Shown: positions 51,138 to 63,444, numbered from the stretch's first letter. The stretch is 64,000 nt of DNA from Acridotheres tristis (GCA_037013685.1 CM072886.1:91438422-91502421); one strand, 5' to 3'. A program made the numbers and translations. Notes: generated by a model from the letters alone, not told the origin.

Positions 51138-51664
51138 TCAGAGAATCATTAAGTTTGGAAAAGGCCTCTAAGATCATTAAGTCCAACCATTAACCCAGCA
51201 CTGCCAAGTTTACCACTAAACCATGTCCATAAGTGCCACTCCTGCACATCTTTCAAATACCTCCACAGATGGTAGCTCCACCTCTTGATTGGGTAGCCTG
51301 TTCCAATGCCTGACCACTCTTTTGAAGAAAAAATATTTCCTAATATCGAATCTAAGCTTCCCCTCGTACAACTTGAGGCCATTTTCTCTTGTCCTGTCTC
51401 TTGTTACCTGGCAGAAGAAGCCAACCCCCACCTGTCTACACCCTCTTTTCATGTAGTTTTAAAGAGCAATAGGGACTCCTAAGCCTTCTTTTCTCCAGGC
51501 TAAAGAGCCCCAGAGCCACCATCTGCTTCTCATAAGACTTTTGCTCCGGGCCTTGAGCAGCTTAATTGCTCTTCTCTGGACACACTCCAGGGGCCAAAAC
51601 TGAGCACTGGATTCAAGGTGCAGCCTCATCAGTGCTGAGTACAGGGACTGTCCCAGCTCTCCCT
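51138..51664 (-). mobile_element. CR1 LINE, 3' end with ORF2 C-terminus, reverse orientation
   Basis: This copy reads on the minus strand. From its 3' end (51138) it shows a very short tail (one AATGATTCT), then the 3' segment whose reverse complement contains GACTTAATGATCTTAGAGGCC and TTTAGTGGTAAACTTGGCAG. The ORF2 C-terminus follows up to 51452, and more upstream CR1 sequence runs to about 51664 (CTCTGGACACACTCCAGGGG, CTGAGCACTGGA). It matches the copy at 55796-56146 at roughly four in five positions by eye, so the two belong to the same or sister subfamilies. The 5' end is truncated. Confidence 0.95.
51216..51452 (-). pseudogene. CR1 ORF2 C-terminal fragment
   Basis: The minus-strand frame ends in the typical CR1 ORF2 terminus (MDMV then TAG at 51216-51218). 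It carries VGVGFFCQVT, RENGLKLYEG, DIRKYFFFKRVVRHWNRLP and SVEVFERC, which align with the C-terminal region downstream of the RT domain. It retains the segment between GCRQVGVG and ENGLKL that the 55796 copy lacks. Upstream CR1 sequence (51453-51664) is frameshifted relative to it, so no protein is made. Confidence 0.9.
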
Positions 51665-52930
51665 AACTCTGCAGGGATAGCATGCTTGTTGAACATTGCA
51701 GAGCTGTGGGTATCTCTATCAGAAATGCTGTAATCCCTGGGGAGATAGGCTTACTGCCTCCAGTCCTCTGAACTTGTGTTCTTCCACATCAAGTTATTCT
51801 TTTTCACCACATTGGGACAGCCCCCACTATTGAGTCTTCTCCATGTATTTATATACCACATGAAGCCTGCATCTTAAGTAACTAAAAGATCTTACCTAGG
51901 CTTAGCATAGAAAAGGATCACAATAAACAATGGTAGGAAAGAGGAAGAATGAAGGGAAGAATGGAAAACCATAATGAATATTTTATACACAATATACTTC
52001 ACTTTACTCAATTTTTACTTCCTTTTATTCTAAGTGCTTTATTTAAACAATAGTCAAGTACCAAAAGCTTGAAAGTTTATGAATATTAAGTTTGTCTATA
52101 GAGTATCAGCAGACGAAAGAATTGTCTTAAGGTTGGATATGCAAAGCAAGATCAATATGTTCTCTAAGAAAGCCTACCTAGTTTCTGGCTTGTAATTGTT
52201 ACCTATAAAAAGTCACCTCACTTGCCCCTCCTAAGCAGCAAGCAAGCAGGGATGAAATTTTTTGGCCGTATTCCTTCTTGTTCCACATCTCAGGTGGTTA
52301 TTTTTGAGTGGGTAAAACCCTATCCCATGTACCATGTTTGTATTGGCATGAATTGACAGTAAAGGATAGTGAGATTCAGTAAGCAGTTGTCTTAATGCAG
52401 CTTTAAGAAAGAAAATCTCAGCTTCCTTTTTTGGGTTCATGTCTGTGGCTAAAGCACAGCAAGTGGATGGAGAACCTCAGGCAGAAACAGGTGAGAGAAG
52501 AGGAATAGGTAGTGCTGCTGACAAGAGATGCCAAATGAGATGCCAAGGAGACATAGAAAAGATAGTCACATAGAACAGTGTCCAAATCTATAGCTAAGGG
52601 CAGGCACAAAGGGAAAAACCATTCTGGGAAGAAACTAATGGAAATTGCTTTTAAGGTATAGACAAAAACTCTGTATGGATGTTCCCGGATCCAGATCCTT
52701 TGACCAGACTGAAAAAAGTGGTCCTTTATGAATGGTGTTTTCAAGACCTTACAATAATCCCAGCTTTGCCAGTGGGGGAGGGTGTGCAGGTCCTTCACTA
52801 TTGCTTCCTCCTCCTCCTCTGTCCCTGACTGATCAGAATTAACATGCTCTGTGGTGCACTCCAATCTCAAAAGCTCATATAGTATTACACCCTCACAAAT
52901 TTCCAGGAATTTATCTGAAGTGGGAAGCTG

Positions 52931-53470
52931 TTAAGAACCTACTGCAGCAGGAGCCAGAACAAAGCAGAGAACAGGAGAGAGATGGCTGGCAGAGAGGGAA
53001 GTGGCAAACACGCTGTCCCCAACCATCAAGGGACTCCCCTGCAGCACAGCCATAGGAAGTGACAGGTACTCTGTCCTTGACTGGATTTGCATCTGCTTTT
53101 CCATTTGACTCAGGTATTGGAAAGTACAAATGATTTTGATTTGGTTTTTATCTTTAGCATTGAAACCTAGTTTTCCCAGGCCATGGTATATTAACTTTGT
53201 GTTTGCCACAAGGGCAGCAGTTTGCATGTGGGGTGTATGAAACAGTTGGCCCACAAGTAGAATTGGACTTCCTGTCCAGTCATCCCTGGAAAGAGCTTTT
53301 GGCTCATTCCATTGCCCACTACTTGATTCAGTTACATCACCTGCGTAGTCAATAACTGCACCCATGGATCTTCCCATCCAAAAGGATAACATTAGGTTTA
53401 TGAATTCACCATTTCCATCGTGACTTGGTAAATGCAGGGTTCCATCAGCTCTCCCTGCTGCCCCCTGCAT
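52931..53470 (-). other. Unrecognised 179-codon minus-strand open frame
   Basis: A true ATG at 53470-53468 (A at -3) opens 179 codons ending in TAA. The translation has a balanced composition: an acidic and glycine-containing first third with several Trp (FWMGRSMG, GQWNEPK, DDWTG), a middle with LIYHGLGKLGFNAKDKNQ, and a hydrophobic tail. First codon positions appear purine-rich, as in real genes. Just upstream on the same strand, a pyrimidine-rich TTTTATTTCTTCAG would be a plausible splice acceptor with the exon starting at 53503, and the frame stays open from there. I recognise no domain and name no family. It could be a terminal exon, a decayed gene or retroelement, or chance. Confidence 0.2.
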
Positions 53471-53808
53471 TCTGGAAAGCAGCAGTCTTGAGGAAGATTT
53501 ATCCTGAAGAAATAAAAGCCTGGGTTACTGTTACTGGTGTACTCATGATTGTATTCGTCACAGCAGAAATTTCCTGCGTTGCCATTGTAATAGCATCACC
53601 CCAGCAGTCAGAAATGTCCATTTTGGCTAACTGCAACTTCCCTGGGCCCCTCACACGTTCACCTCCTAGTCAGCCCTCCTGCCACCAGGTCCTGACCTCA
53701 GTGATGCCAAAGGAGCCCAGAGAAGTTCCAGGGTTGGGCTGATGTCCCATGTGGTGCATGCCCAGCAGGCACAGCGAGCGAGGACAGCTCCATGCCTGAG
53801 CTGGCTCT

Positions 53809-53834
53809 GGCTGAAGGGAAAGGCTGAAGGGAAA
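53809..53834. repeat. 13-bp perfect tandem duplication
   Basis: GGCTGAAGGGAAA occurs twice without mismatch at 53809-53821 and 53822-53834. Exact identity suggests a recent slippage event. Confidence 0.85.
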
Positions 53835-55795
53835 GATGTCTGTGCTGGATGGTGCTCCAGCCACAGGCAAAGACAGTGATTCTGTAGCCAGCCTCGTCTC
53901 CCTCACCATTCCAGGATGCTGCATACAGTAGCTCCTTCCAGAGGTAGGCAGATACCTGTGGATTGGCTCAGTTTTGTTTGCTTTATCTAATTACCCCCAG
54001 TAGCTCATTCAGTACATGGAAAAATTTAGTCTTATATTAACCGAGTCTTTTCTGGGCAGTATAAATTATCTTGCTTAGCCAGGATTTCACAAAATTTTGA
54101 AATTAATCCCTTTGTATAATTAATTTTTTAAAAGTAACCCTTATTGTATTGTGTTAGCAAGACTAGGGCTGTTTGACAATATTTAATAAAGATATTAAAA
54201 AAAATTTAAAAATCTTTCTTCTGTTCAAATATATTTTCAAATAATGTGACCAGACTGAATCCGTGGGAGGTGCCACCTGGCAATCTATGAAAGAAGGAAG
54301 TCAGACTTGGTCGTCTTCCATTACAGAAACTTTTGCCAAGGTATACAATTCTAAATGTTTTATGAAACATTGTTTTGTCAGCTTGCTTTGGTAAGCAAAA
54401 TCTCTCAGTTGATTTAGCATCTGGTACAGTAAAAAACTCTAATCCAATAGCACATCAGGTAATGCTGACTTTGGTATCTAGTGTTCCTATGCAATACTGC
54501 TGAGAATATACATCCTTAAAATCTGTCACAAAATAATTTGTTCTCATGGCACCTCTGTTATTATCAGCCAATATCACATAAAAGTGGCCAAGATAATTAC
54601 TAATAATCACAAACTTACCTGTCACCAAGGTACCCTTAATACAGCTGAGAGGGACTGAATCAGAGATAGCTTAAACCATCTTCTTTTTTCCTTTGCATCC
54701 TTAGGCTGCTCAGGGACCTTTTTCATCCCTGCATAATTTAAAGCCTTCTTGTCCTTTGGATCAAGAGGAAATGGCTTGAAATTCTTCAGGCCCAAAATGT
54801 CTTCTGCCCTCTGGTTGAACAGCCTTTAAACACCTTAGAGTCCACTGTGCCACACTCCAACATCTACAGAGAGAAACCTGGGCAATGTGTTTCACAATAC
54901 TGTCTCATCAGAGACACACCAGGAAAAACACAGTTACAGGGAAGTGTTTTGTAAATATCTCATGACTATTTTAAACAGCATGCACCTGCTTGGCCTGAGT
55001 CAATCAAAATGCTATAAAATCCCACCCATGACTAAGGAGGACCAATCTATTGACCTCATCTCTGCAGGGTGGACGGGAGGTGACTTTCCTGCAGCTAGTG
55101 AAGTGCAGCCCGTGGCTGATGCCCTCATTCCTGGCACAGGGAGCAAATGGGAAGACCTGGGTGACCAGAAGAGAAGTCCCAGCTGCTCATTTCTCTCTGA
55201 GAGCCAGAGGATGGGTCTGAGTTGAAAGTGTGAGTGCAGGCTTCCTTCCTTATCTCGTTCAGCCTTATCCTCAGAATACGGAAAATATAGAGCTTAGGGC
55301 TGGTACTAAGAGGGAGGATCCTCCTTGGCCTCACTGAACATGAGTCTTCAGAATGAGACTCCAAATCTGCCTACGAGGTAACAAGGGAATCAGTTCATGA
55401 AGTGTTCAGACTGAATCATTCCTGTGTGACCAGGGGCCACCATCTCATCAGCAGCAATCTTTCATCCTTAGTTCTGAACCAGCTGGATGCAGATCAGTAG
55501 AATGCTGTCAATGTGTGAAAAATGTCTTCAAATAAACCTTGTTTTGGAGGCTCTGGGCACTGGCAGAAGAGTCCAAATCATTAACTTAGTCAGAGTCTGT
55601 ATCAGGGCTTCCAAAGCCCAGTGCTGGTGAAACTCTCCTTCTGCAGCTCCACATCTTCCTTCCATTCGGGAGCTGCTGTTGCTGCTGCCATACTGTCTCT
55701 GTGAACACAGCACCTCAGAAGAATTAAGGACAATAAGAAAATTTATCATCACATTTGCATATAAGTATAAATGTTAGGCTATAAAACTTCGTTGG

Positions 55796-56064
55796 TGGTG
55801 AAGGGTCTGGAACACAGCTGTTATGAGGAGGGGCTGAAGGAGAAAAGGAGGCTCAGGAGAGAACTTACTGCTCTCTACAACCTCCTGAAGGGAAGAAATG
55901 GCCTCAAGTTGCACCAGGGGAGGTTTACGTTGGATATTAGGAAAAATTTCTTCACTGAAAGGGTTGTCAAGCACTGGAATAGGCTGCCCAGGAAAGTGGT
56001 GGAGCCACCATCCCTGGAGGTGTTTAAAAGATGTGTATACGTAGCACTTGGGAACATGGTTTAG
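55796..56064 (+). pseudogene. CR1 ORF2 C-terminal fragment, in-frame deletions
   Basis: The frame is open to the normal CR1 ORF2 stop and contains [54 protein letters not shown] and PSLEVFKRC. Compared with the CR1 pattern I know, about seven codons are missing after YEEGLKE. About eighteen codons are also missing between LLKG and NGLKL, a segment partly still present in the 51216-51452 copy. Both gaps preserve frame. The endonuclease and the catalytic RT core lie upstream of the truncation point, so the fragment cannot act. Confidence 0.9.
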
Positions 56065-56146
56065 TGGTGGACTTGGCAGTGCTGGGTTAATAGTTGGACT
56101 TGATGATCTTAGAGATCTTTTCCAACCTAAATAGTTCTATGATTTG
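55796..56146 (+). mobile_element. CR1 LINE, 3' end with ORF2 C-terminus
   Basis: This is a forward-oriented, 5'-truncated CR1 copy. It starts near 55796 inside ORF2 (VKGLEH), runs through the ORF2 stop at 56062-56064, and continues through the 3' segment (TTTAGTGGTGGACTTGGCAG, GACTTGATGATCTTAGAG). It ends with a degenerate octamer tail (TAGTTCTATGATT) near 56146. It is related to the oppositely oriented copy at 51138-51664. A pyrimidine tract begins about 27 bp beyond its end. Confidence 0.95.
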
Positions 56147-56173
56147 AGCTGAAACAATCAGGTGTAACAAAAG

Positions 56174-56234
56174 CTCTTTCTTCACTCTTTCTTTTTTATT
56201 TTTCTTTTTTTTCTTTTTTTCCCTTTTTTTTCCC
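56174..56234. repeat. T-rich polypyrimidine tract
   Basis: This is a run of about 60 bases that is almost entirely T and C, with only two A interruptions. It includes several T7-T8 stretches separated by C. On the minus strand it reads as Lys-rich, which explains a chance KKKKK-containing frame there. It lies just downstream of the CR1 copy ending near 56146. Confidence 0.85.
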
Positions 56235-57458
56235 TGTAATTCACAAAGCTTGTCTGAAATATTAGTGGCTAGACCAGCAATTAGCACAGTCAATAGAAGT
56301 AAGTGGGAGTGATTTTTCTTCCATAATGCAGATGTATTCGAGTTTTGTAGATGCCTCTTTTGCAAGTGGCATTGTCTGTTCCTTGCAATATCCTCTCTTA
56401 AAGAGAAAGCATCATCCTCCAGGCTGCATTTACGCAGATGTGTGGCTTGGATGTATCTTATAATACGAAAATGACATAATTACTTTGCTTCTAGCAAAGT
56501 CTATGGACAAAGTGACCCAAAGTCTTGTACTTTAAGAAGTAAAAATAGGTTTACATTATTTCTACTGTCCTTGGTTTGACAAAATACCATATACCTCCAG
56601 CCACTGTGAAGCTTATTAGAATAAGGATAAAAATTGAATCCAGAACACAGTTGACTAAGCCAGTCTCTAACTAGGAAGTTTACTTTCCAATAAATCCATT
56701 CAGATTTTTTTCTTAAATTCAGCAGTATAGTCATAATCACTAGAAGTGGTAAAGCAAGTTGAATAATTTTAAAATATTTTTAAAAATCTTGCATAACTTT
56801 GTATTTTTATCTTCTGTTCTATTTTCCAGACACATGAGGAAGGCACCAAGTAAAATCCTGGCCTTGAGTTGATTGCAGTGTTTACCTATAACTTAGCCTG
56901 CAGTTGTAATACTGGTTTATAACCTGCTTGATCCAATTCATCCCCCTTTACTCTTAAAGACAAATGATGGCTACTGGCTAAGGCACAGAATGAGAGTGTC
57001 TCGATTTAGCTCTGCTTTTCCATGGTCCAGAGAAAGTCACATGGTCAAAAAGCCTTTGAGGGATTTCACTCCTCTTTTGCAACTCCTAACCTCCATTCGT
57101 TTCCAAAACACAGATCCGACATCTCAGAGGATTTCAACACTGAGATTTTAACAGCAGTTCATCTCCTCTTTGGGAGGATTATAATTCCTCCCTCCCTCAC
57201 AATAAGGAATTCATAAATCTGTGGAACACTAGCAGACTGCAGTGATGGGTCAGAGTGATCATTCTTCAGGCACAAAACTAGGCAGAAACTGATCCAAGTA
57301 AATAATGTTGTTTCTCTGTACAAAAAGCTGTGGAAATTTAGGTGGAATCTCAAAAATCTGTTTTCTACTGATGTGGAAATAATCCATAGAAGCATTTTAG
57401 CAGTGAGTATTGCTTTGGTGTCTGTGTAAGAAATTTCCCTCATCTGCAACAGCATGCA

Positions 57459-57498
57459 TATATCTTAAAGGTCCTTTCCAGCCAAAATGATTCTGTGT
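57459..57498 (+). mobile_element. CR1 3' tail remnant, forward orientation
   Basis: ATCTTAAAGGTCCTTTCCAG, then CCAAAATGATTCTGTG match the last 35-40 bp of CR1, including one copy of the tail octamer. The flanking sequence shows no further CR1 similarity. This is an extremely 5'-truncated insertion or what is left of an old copy. Confidence 0.65.
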
Positions 57499-57595
57499 TT
57501 GGCTTTTTCAAATGGCTGTCCTGGAGGTAACTACATTTCAGTAATTCCAAGTGGGCAGCATGGGAGGAGCCCTCTGAGCCTGACAGCCAACCATT

Positions 57596-57611
57596 ACACA
57601 CACACACACAC
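57596..57611. repeat. (AC)8 microsatellite
   Basis: Eight AC units in a row at 57596-57611. On the minus strand the alternation gives the CVCVC string of a chance frame. Confidence 0.9.
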
Positions 57612-60600
57612 CAACAAAGCACGTGGGGTAGATGTCTTCTGTTTAAATCTGCAGATAATTGCCTCATCCACTTACCCAGAGTCTACCAGCTGTAAGTATT
57701 TGGCATCCCTTGGAGTAAAAGGTAGAGCAGGAATTCCAGCTTTAGCCCGGCTCTTGTGGGTAGTGCTCTTAGAATAGCACAGTGCAGCCCCCACCATGTT
57801 GCTGCTGCCAACCAGCATCAGACATCACACAGAGTTCATTAGTCAGTTTAAAGTCAAGTCTTCTTACCTGAAGTGTGGTTTAAAAAATTGGTCCCCAGTG
57901 TTCTTGGCTTCAGATGGAGATACTTTAGGGGTAAAGTATACTCCAGTACTAAAGACTGGCCATTTTCAAAAGAGCTTTACAGAATATAGTGGGAATGATC
58001 TGCAGGTGTACATATATAATTTAGCTTTTTAATGATGTATGCTTTTAAAATGGACAGGGACAGGGACTCCCTCTAATAGGAACTTATTGCAATTACTATT
58101 TGTACTTTTAGCATATTGGAAATGTAAAATCGTAATAGTGTGCTGTTTGATATGATGATAAACCAGAAAAAAAATCGTAGTAATTCTCAAAATTCTCATG
58201 AATTCACTAATAATAATTCTAATAATAAAAAAATCTAAAATAATTATCCTAATAATAATATTTCTTTATAACTAATTGCTTATTGCTGTCTGCTAAATGT
58301 TCTTCTGCTTGTATGCACACATTTGACATCACAGTAAAATATAAAATCCACATGTATCTTTTCTGTGCTTCTCCAATACAAAAAGTAGTCCTGAGTCCTG
58401 TGGGTTGCATTTTGAATTGCTGTTTAAAAAAAAAACAACCAACCAATTCCTACTTCCTTTGTTGGTACACATTGCACAAGTCAGATGTCAAGACTAGAAT
58501 TATTCCCTGCCAATATATTTTCACTTTATAAAATTGATGAAGATACAGAAGGGAAATAAATAGGCCAATAACTGCATGATATCATTTAGTGCAAATAGTA
58601 AAATGAGCTTCTTATTTGCAGCTTCCCATGGGACATGAGTACAGACAAGGAACTTCCTCTTGTTTCTAAAGCAGAAAATGAAAAGGGAGGGATGGAGTGG
58701 CACCAGTAACTAATCTGCAGAGCAGCCATTAAGACAAAAACAGATGGGGACCTGGCTCAGAGGATTGGTAATAGGATATGGTACCTTTTCCTTCTAAGTT
58801 ACTGACTTTAATCAAATTCATGTTGTTAGCTACTGAAAATTGTGGCATTACCATTCAGTGGTCTTTATCAAAAGGGCTGTTTGTTGCAGTCCAGTTTCTT
58901 CTAGTTCCAGCACCAGTTGAAGTGGCACCCCAGGATTATTCAAGCAGAGACACTAAGCTTTGGGTACAGAGAATAAAATTCCCACCCAAACTAAATCTCA
59001 GTCTCCCAGAAAGATGAGGAGACTGAGTAGAGCTGCCACCACACCGCTGACTTTGCTACACCTGTTTTGTGGCCAGACAGGAGTTATTTTCAGCTACAGA
59101 CTTTCAGTATCTTTTACTGACAGATCTTCTAATGTAGCATTCTCTGATGATGCTGCATAATTTATTCCCCTCTTAATGTGAGAACTGCTTCCTGGCCACT
59201 GTGATGTCCCTTCCCTCTATCCTCTTCCCAGTCTTTTTTCTCTATATTGTTCTGGTCTATAGACACACTCTTTATTTAAAGCAATTGTCAGAGAGTATGA
59301 ATTAACATCTTTGCTTCTGCTATTAAAATTACCTAGGTTTTGTCTTGTGCACGGTTCTGTTTCTTTGTTTCACTTCATCCTGCCATCTTTTCCCCTGTTG
59401 AACTTAAAGCTTTTTAGGTTTCATCAGGAGGGCTGTGGGCAGAAGTGATGGTTCAGAGGGTGCTCTGATATCTGCAGTTCAGCTGGGAACAGACCCTCAC
59501 TGGGATAGGCAGGACTTTACTGAGCCCCACTGGGGGCCAGTCCGTGCCTTGGGGACGTTGCTCTCTAAAGTGGCAAGCATAAAATATGCAGAGAAATACT
59601 TCTATCTGCATGAAAAACACCAGAGGAATGAAGAGTTCATTCTGATCATTGCAGTAGTTTATTTTAAGTAATAGTGGCTTTGTATCTGTTAAAATTCCTT
59701 ATATGATTCTTCTACCAACACAGTTTGGAGTGTCTGTCTTTTTTTTTTCTCCCCAGGTCTTTGGAATAAAGAAAGGATATTCACCTCACTCCAGGTTAGG
59801 GTCTCAAGACAGGTTAGTGGCAAGTACCCTAATCTCACCTCAAAGCCCAGCATGCTGAGTAAGTTAAAGAAGGCTCTCAGAATACCTGAGAAATAAATCA
59901 TAATTGTTGTCTAGTTCAACAAAGATGATTTTTCATTTCCTAAGTGACTCAATCTTTTGAAGAGATACATCATAAAAGGAGAGCAAAGGTAAAACTTTTC
60001 AGTCTCTTCTTAGTGATGAATCTATACCTGCCAAGATGCAGACTATCTGGAAAAGCAGCAAAAACTAGATTCTCCCCTCCACCTTTTAATTTTTTAAATA
60101 ACTTTGAATTTTAGAATTGAAGAAAAAATAGTTTAATGCCTCATTGTCTCTCTTTCCCATCTCTCACTCGTATCCAACGTTTTTAAACATACTATAAAGT
60201 TAATCCAATAATTCAGTAGTGATTTAAATTCTTATAATAACCACTAATAATTATCATTCTGTTACTATTCAGGATTTTCATCTATTTATCTCAATGACAG
60301 AATAGGCAGAAACACATAAAGTAAACAGAGTAAAGTCTGATTAGAGAAGCAGGCACTGAGTTTCATTTCCCAAGGACATTGCATTTGTAAAATTAGTATC
60401 TGAGAAAGATTTGAAATGTCTTCAAACTGGGAAACTAATAAGAGATTTTTTTTTCCTATTTTTTGTAGAGTTAATACTTCTGGAAATGAATTATTCAACA
60501 TTTCTTTAATGCTTGAAAAGATAAAGAATATCCTTTTAGCTTTGCAGATATGGGACAGCAGAATATCTACTCATATAGAAATAAAAAAAAGCACCTACTT

Positions 60601-63444
60601 TTTAACTGCTTCTACAATCTGTATGACACCTGCATATCAGATAAAAAATCCTTCAGATATGCATTTTGATATGCAAAGATTGCTAATTGTCTTGGTAAGA
60701 GATATTGTATCATTATGCAGGATATAATAGAAAATACAAGACTTTCTACAGCATTTTAAAACTAACTGGGAAATGTAATGTAATGTAAATGTAATAATGA
60801 ACTTAAATACAACTTTACAAAGGATTCTGTTTTTTTCCAGACATCAATTAAAACACTAGGGAAAGGGTTTCACTTTTCATTGCTTCCTTTACCTTTTTTA
60901 CAGTAATATTCTGCAGAAGACTTGTTTTCTGGGAGCTTAATTTTTTTAAATTTTCTTGTGTTTTAATATTGATACTAAAGTCAGGTTAAAAATAGTTGAT
61001 TAATTTCTAATTATCATTGCTTCAGACAGTATGACGGTACAGATTTAGTACTCATACCCTCTGGATTAAGTATGAAGCCTTGGACCTCAAAGAATGTGTG
61101 CAGCTGGTAACAGGCAATCAAGAAGGCAATATACTGTAAAGGGTAATGCAAGAAACAGAAAAAGAACTGCATAATTACTGTGGTTTCACTTAGCAAAGAT
61201 GTGTGCAAACAGTTGTTGTTGGCTTTTACTTTGAATACCTGTTGTGGGTGTGTTGGAAGCTTTGAATGTTTCTCTAAAAATCGAAGCAAAACAAAGTTTA
61301 TATTTGGTGAAGTTGGGTTATGGTCTCAGTTTTGCTCTGAGAAGCAAATTATCACACATTACACATTATGTCAGTGTAAATATGTATTGGCTTAGATGAA
61401 TTTGAGGGAATCGTTTTATGTATCTAGTCTGAATTTCAAGGTTATAATGAAGAAACAAACCAAGGTACTCTGAAGCATTTTGATGTCTCTGGCCAAGGGA
61501 TCTGCTTACTATTGACTCTGAATATGCCCTTACAATGTATCCAAGCTATAAACCTTCCTGTACATGTGCAGCAGAGACAGAGGTAGAGATAGAGATAAAT
61601 GCAATGCTTTCAGCTTCTTAGAGACATGGACTTTACCTGGATGTATATCCAGCTTTCCAGATCAAAGTCACTGCAGACATCAGGAGCAAAAATCATTGAA
61701 CAGAAGGCAAGGCACACAAGCCTGGGGTGCTCCCAGCTCTGCCTTTGCTTCACCTTCTGACCCCAAATTAGTAGCTTTGCATCCTCAGATATTTTTCTTA
61801 ACTGTTTAATGAACATTTCTGATATTTGACTACATATTAGAGGTGCCTAAAGGTCACAGTGCAGAACTATTAAGTTTTATTGGTGCCAAGTCTTTGTTGT
61901 CAAGTCTTCTCTTGAACACTTAACAATGTTCAATGAACTCGTGGTAGAACAGGCTAGTGAGCAAGGCAGGAAAAGGACACCTGGAATACTAAATAAGTAA
62001 GATGAATTAATGGGAAATTCAGATTAAAACTGTGCTAAAGAAGGAAAGCCATAAAAAAGGAACAGAAAGGAACTGAGAAAAAAGGGGTCAGTAGAGATGG
62101 GAACAGGAAATGAAAACCACACCTCACATCTTGCAAAGTGTAATCCTTTCAGGATGGCGTTATCCATACACTATTATCACGGATTCACTGCTGGCACATC
62201 CTTGTGGTAGGCACCTACCCGAAGAAAACCACAACTGCCTCGTCATCTTGCTGATGATCTGCCATTACCTTCAGCAGGTGAGATACAGGTGAGACACTTC
62301 AGGTCAGACACTGATGGTGCTGAAATCTCACTTGAAACAACAATGGGAAACCTGTATGAGAAAATTCACATTGGCTTGGCCCATTTCTGTAGATCACTAA
62401 AAGTTTGAATTGTGAATTTTTAAAAAAATGGAACAAAAATTTAGGTTTCACAGTACATTTTTGTATTATTTTTAACTTGTGTACTGGTTAATGTTAATTA
62501 GGTTCAGATCCTTGCCTACAGGATACTTTCCTTGCAGGTAAAATCAACAACAATTGATGAGAATATAAAAATAAAAAATTTAATATACCAACTCCATAAT
62601 GTTCTCCAGAGTGAAACAAAAATATTATGCTTTGCTACAGCCCAAATCAGATTATTTTTTCCTATTCCACCAAATTATATGGTTTATAGAGATAGCTATC
62701 ATCAAGATGGGAAGTATATATAAACTGGCTATCAGGCACAGGATAAACCATATTTTGTCTTCCAGTAAACACTTAAGCCTCAAACCATCCGATTATCACC
62801 AACAGTGAAAAATGTGAAGTTCTTGACAAGTTAGTAAAAGCATCTGACAAAGGATGGAGATTTTTAATTTTCAATTTAAAGACTAACTATAATTCTTACT
62901 AAAAATATCTTGAAACAATCAGGTGATCTTCAACACTCCAGATGGGTTAAAATTTTCCACAGAAAGCTTTTACCAGTCTGCAGTAATCTGTCGTGACTCT
63001 GCTCAATATGAATAGTGTGGATGAAAAATGTGTGGTTTATTGGTTCACATACAAAATGTGTAAATAAGGAAGCAGAGAAGAATGTGTGGGCATGTGTTTT
63101 TATCAAATTTTCCTTGCTCATACTCAAAGATTATGGTCTTGAATATGGCATGCAGCCCTAGTGAGTAAAATGTCTAGGGTTCATTTCCTAGGAGCTCAAC
63201 AACTTACTCATTTCCTAGCTTTGCCTGTGTGGAGTCCAGAGCTGCCTCTTCATCCGTTTGAGGACCACAGTAAGAGGAAATTAATATTTGCTATTTCTAG
63301 CAATCTCAGGTGAGGTAGAATGTCATTACTCCTAAGTCTTTATTGTACACAAGTCAAGATCTACTTTCATGTAAATAACAATGGCTAACCCAAGGTCTTA
63401 GTAATTTTTTTGTCTCCATGTCTCCCATTCATTTTCATAGGAAT

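Larger units (their letters stand above)
51665..55795. other. Interval between two inverted CR1 copies
   Basis: No known gene or repeat is recognised. The minus strand from 53924 to 52231 is unusually open and is described separately. A perfect 13-bp tandem duplication (GGCTGAAGGGAAA twice) lies at 53809-53834. The part at 53950-54600 is ordinary AT-rich sequence. The part at 54640-55770 is mixed-composition sequence with no feature I can name. Confidence 0.5.
56235..63444. other. unique non-coding stretch
   Basis: No gene is recognised. Besides the CR1 tail at 57459 and the (AC)8 it holds an AAT-rich low-complexity segment at about 58196-58262 and a few TGTAA repeats at 60773-60790. Open frames are short, AT-driven and without family features. 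Confidence 0.55.

Noticed and set aside
52418..52870. 150-codon minus-strand frame as a retroviral or other viral gene remnant
   Set aside because: It opens at TTG and I can identify no motif of any viral family; it is mentioned only as part of the open-frame chain.
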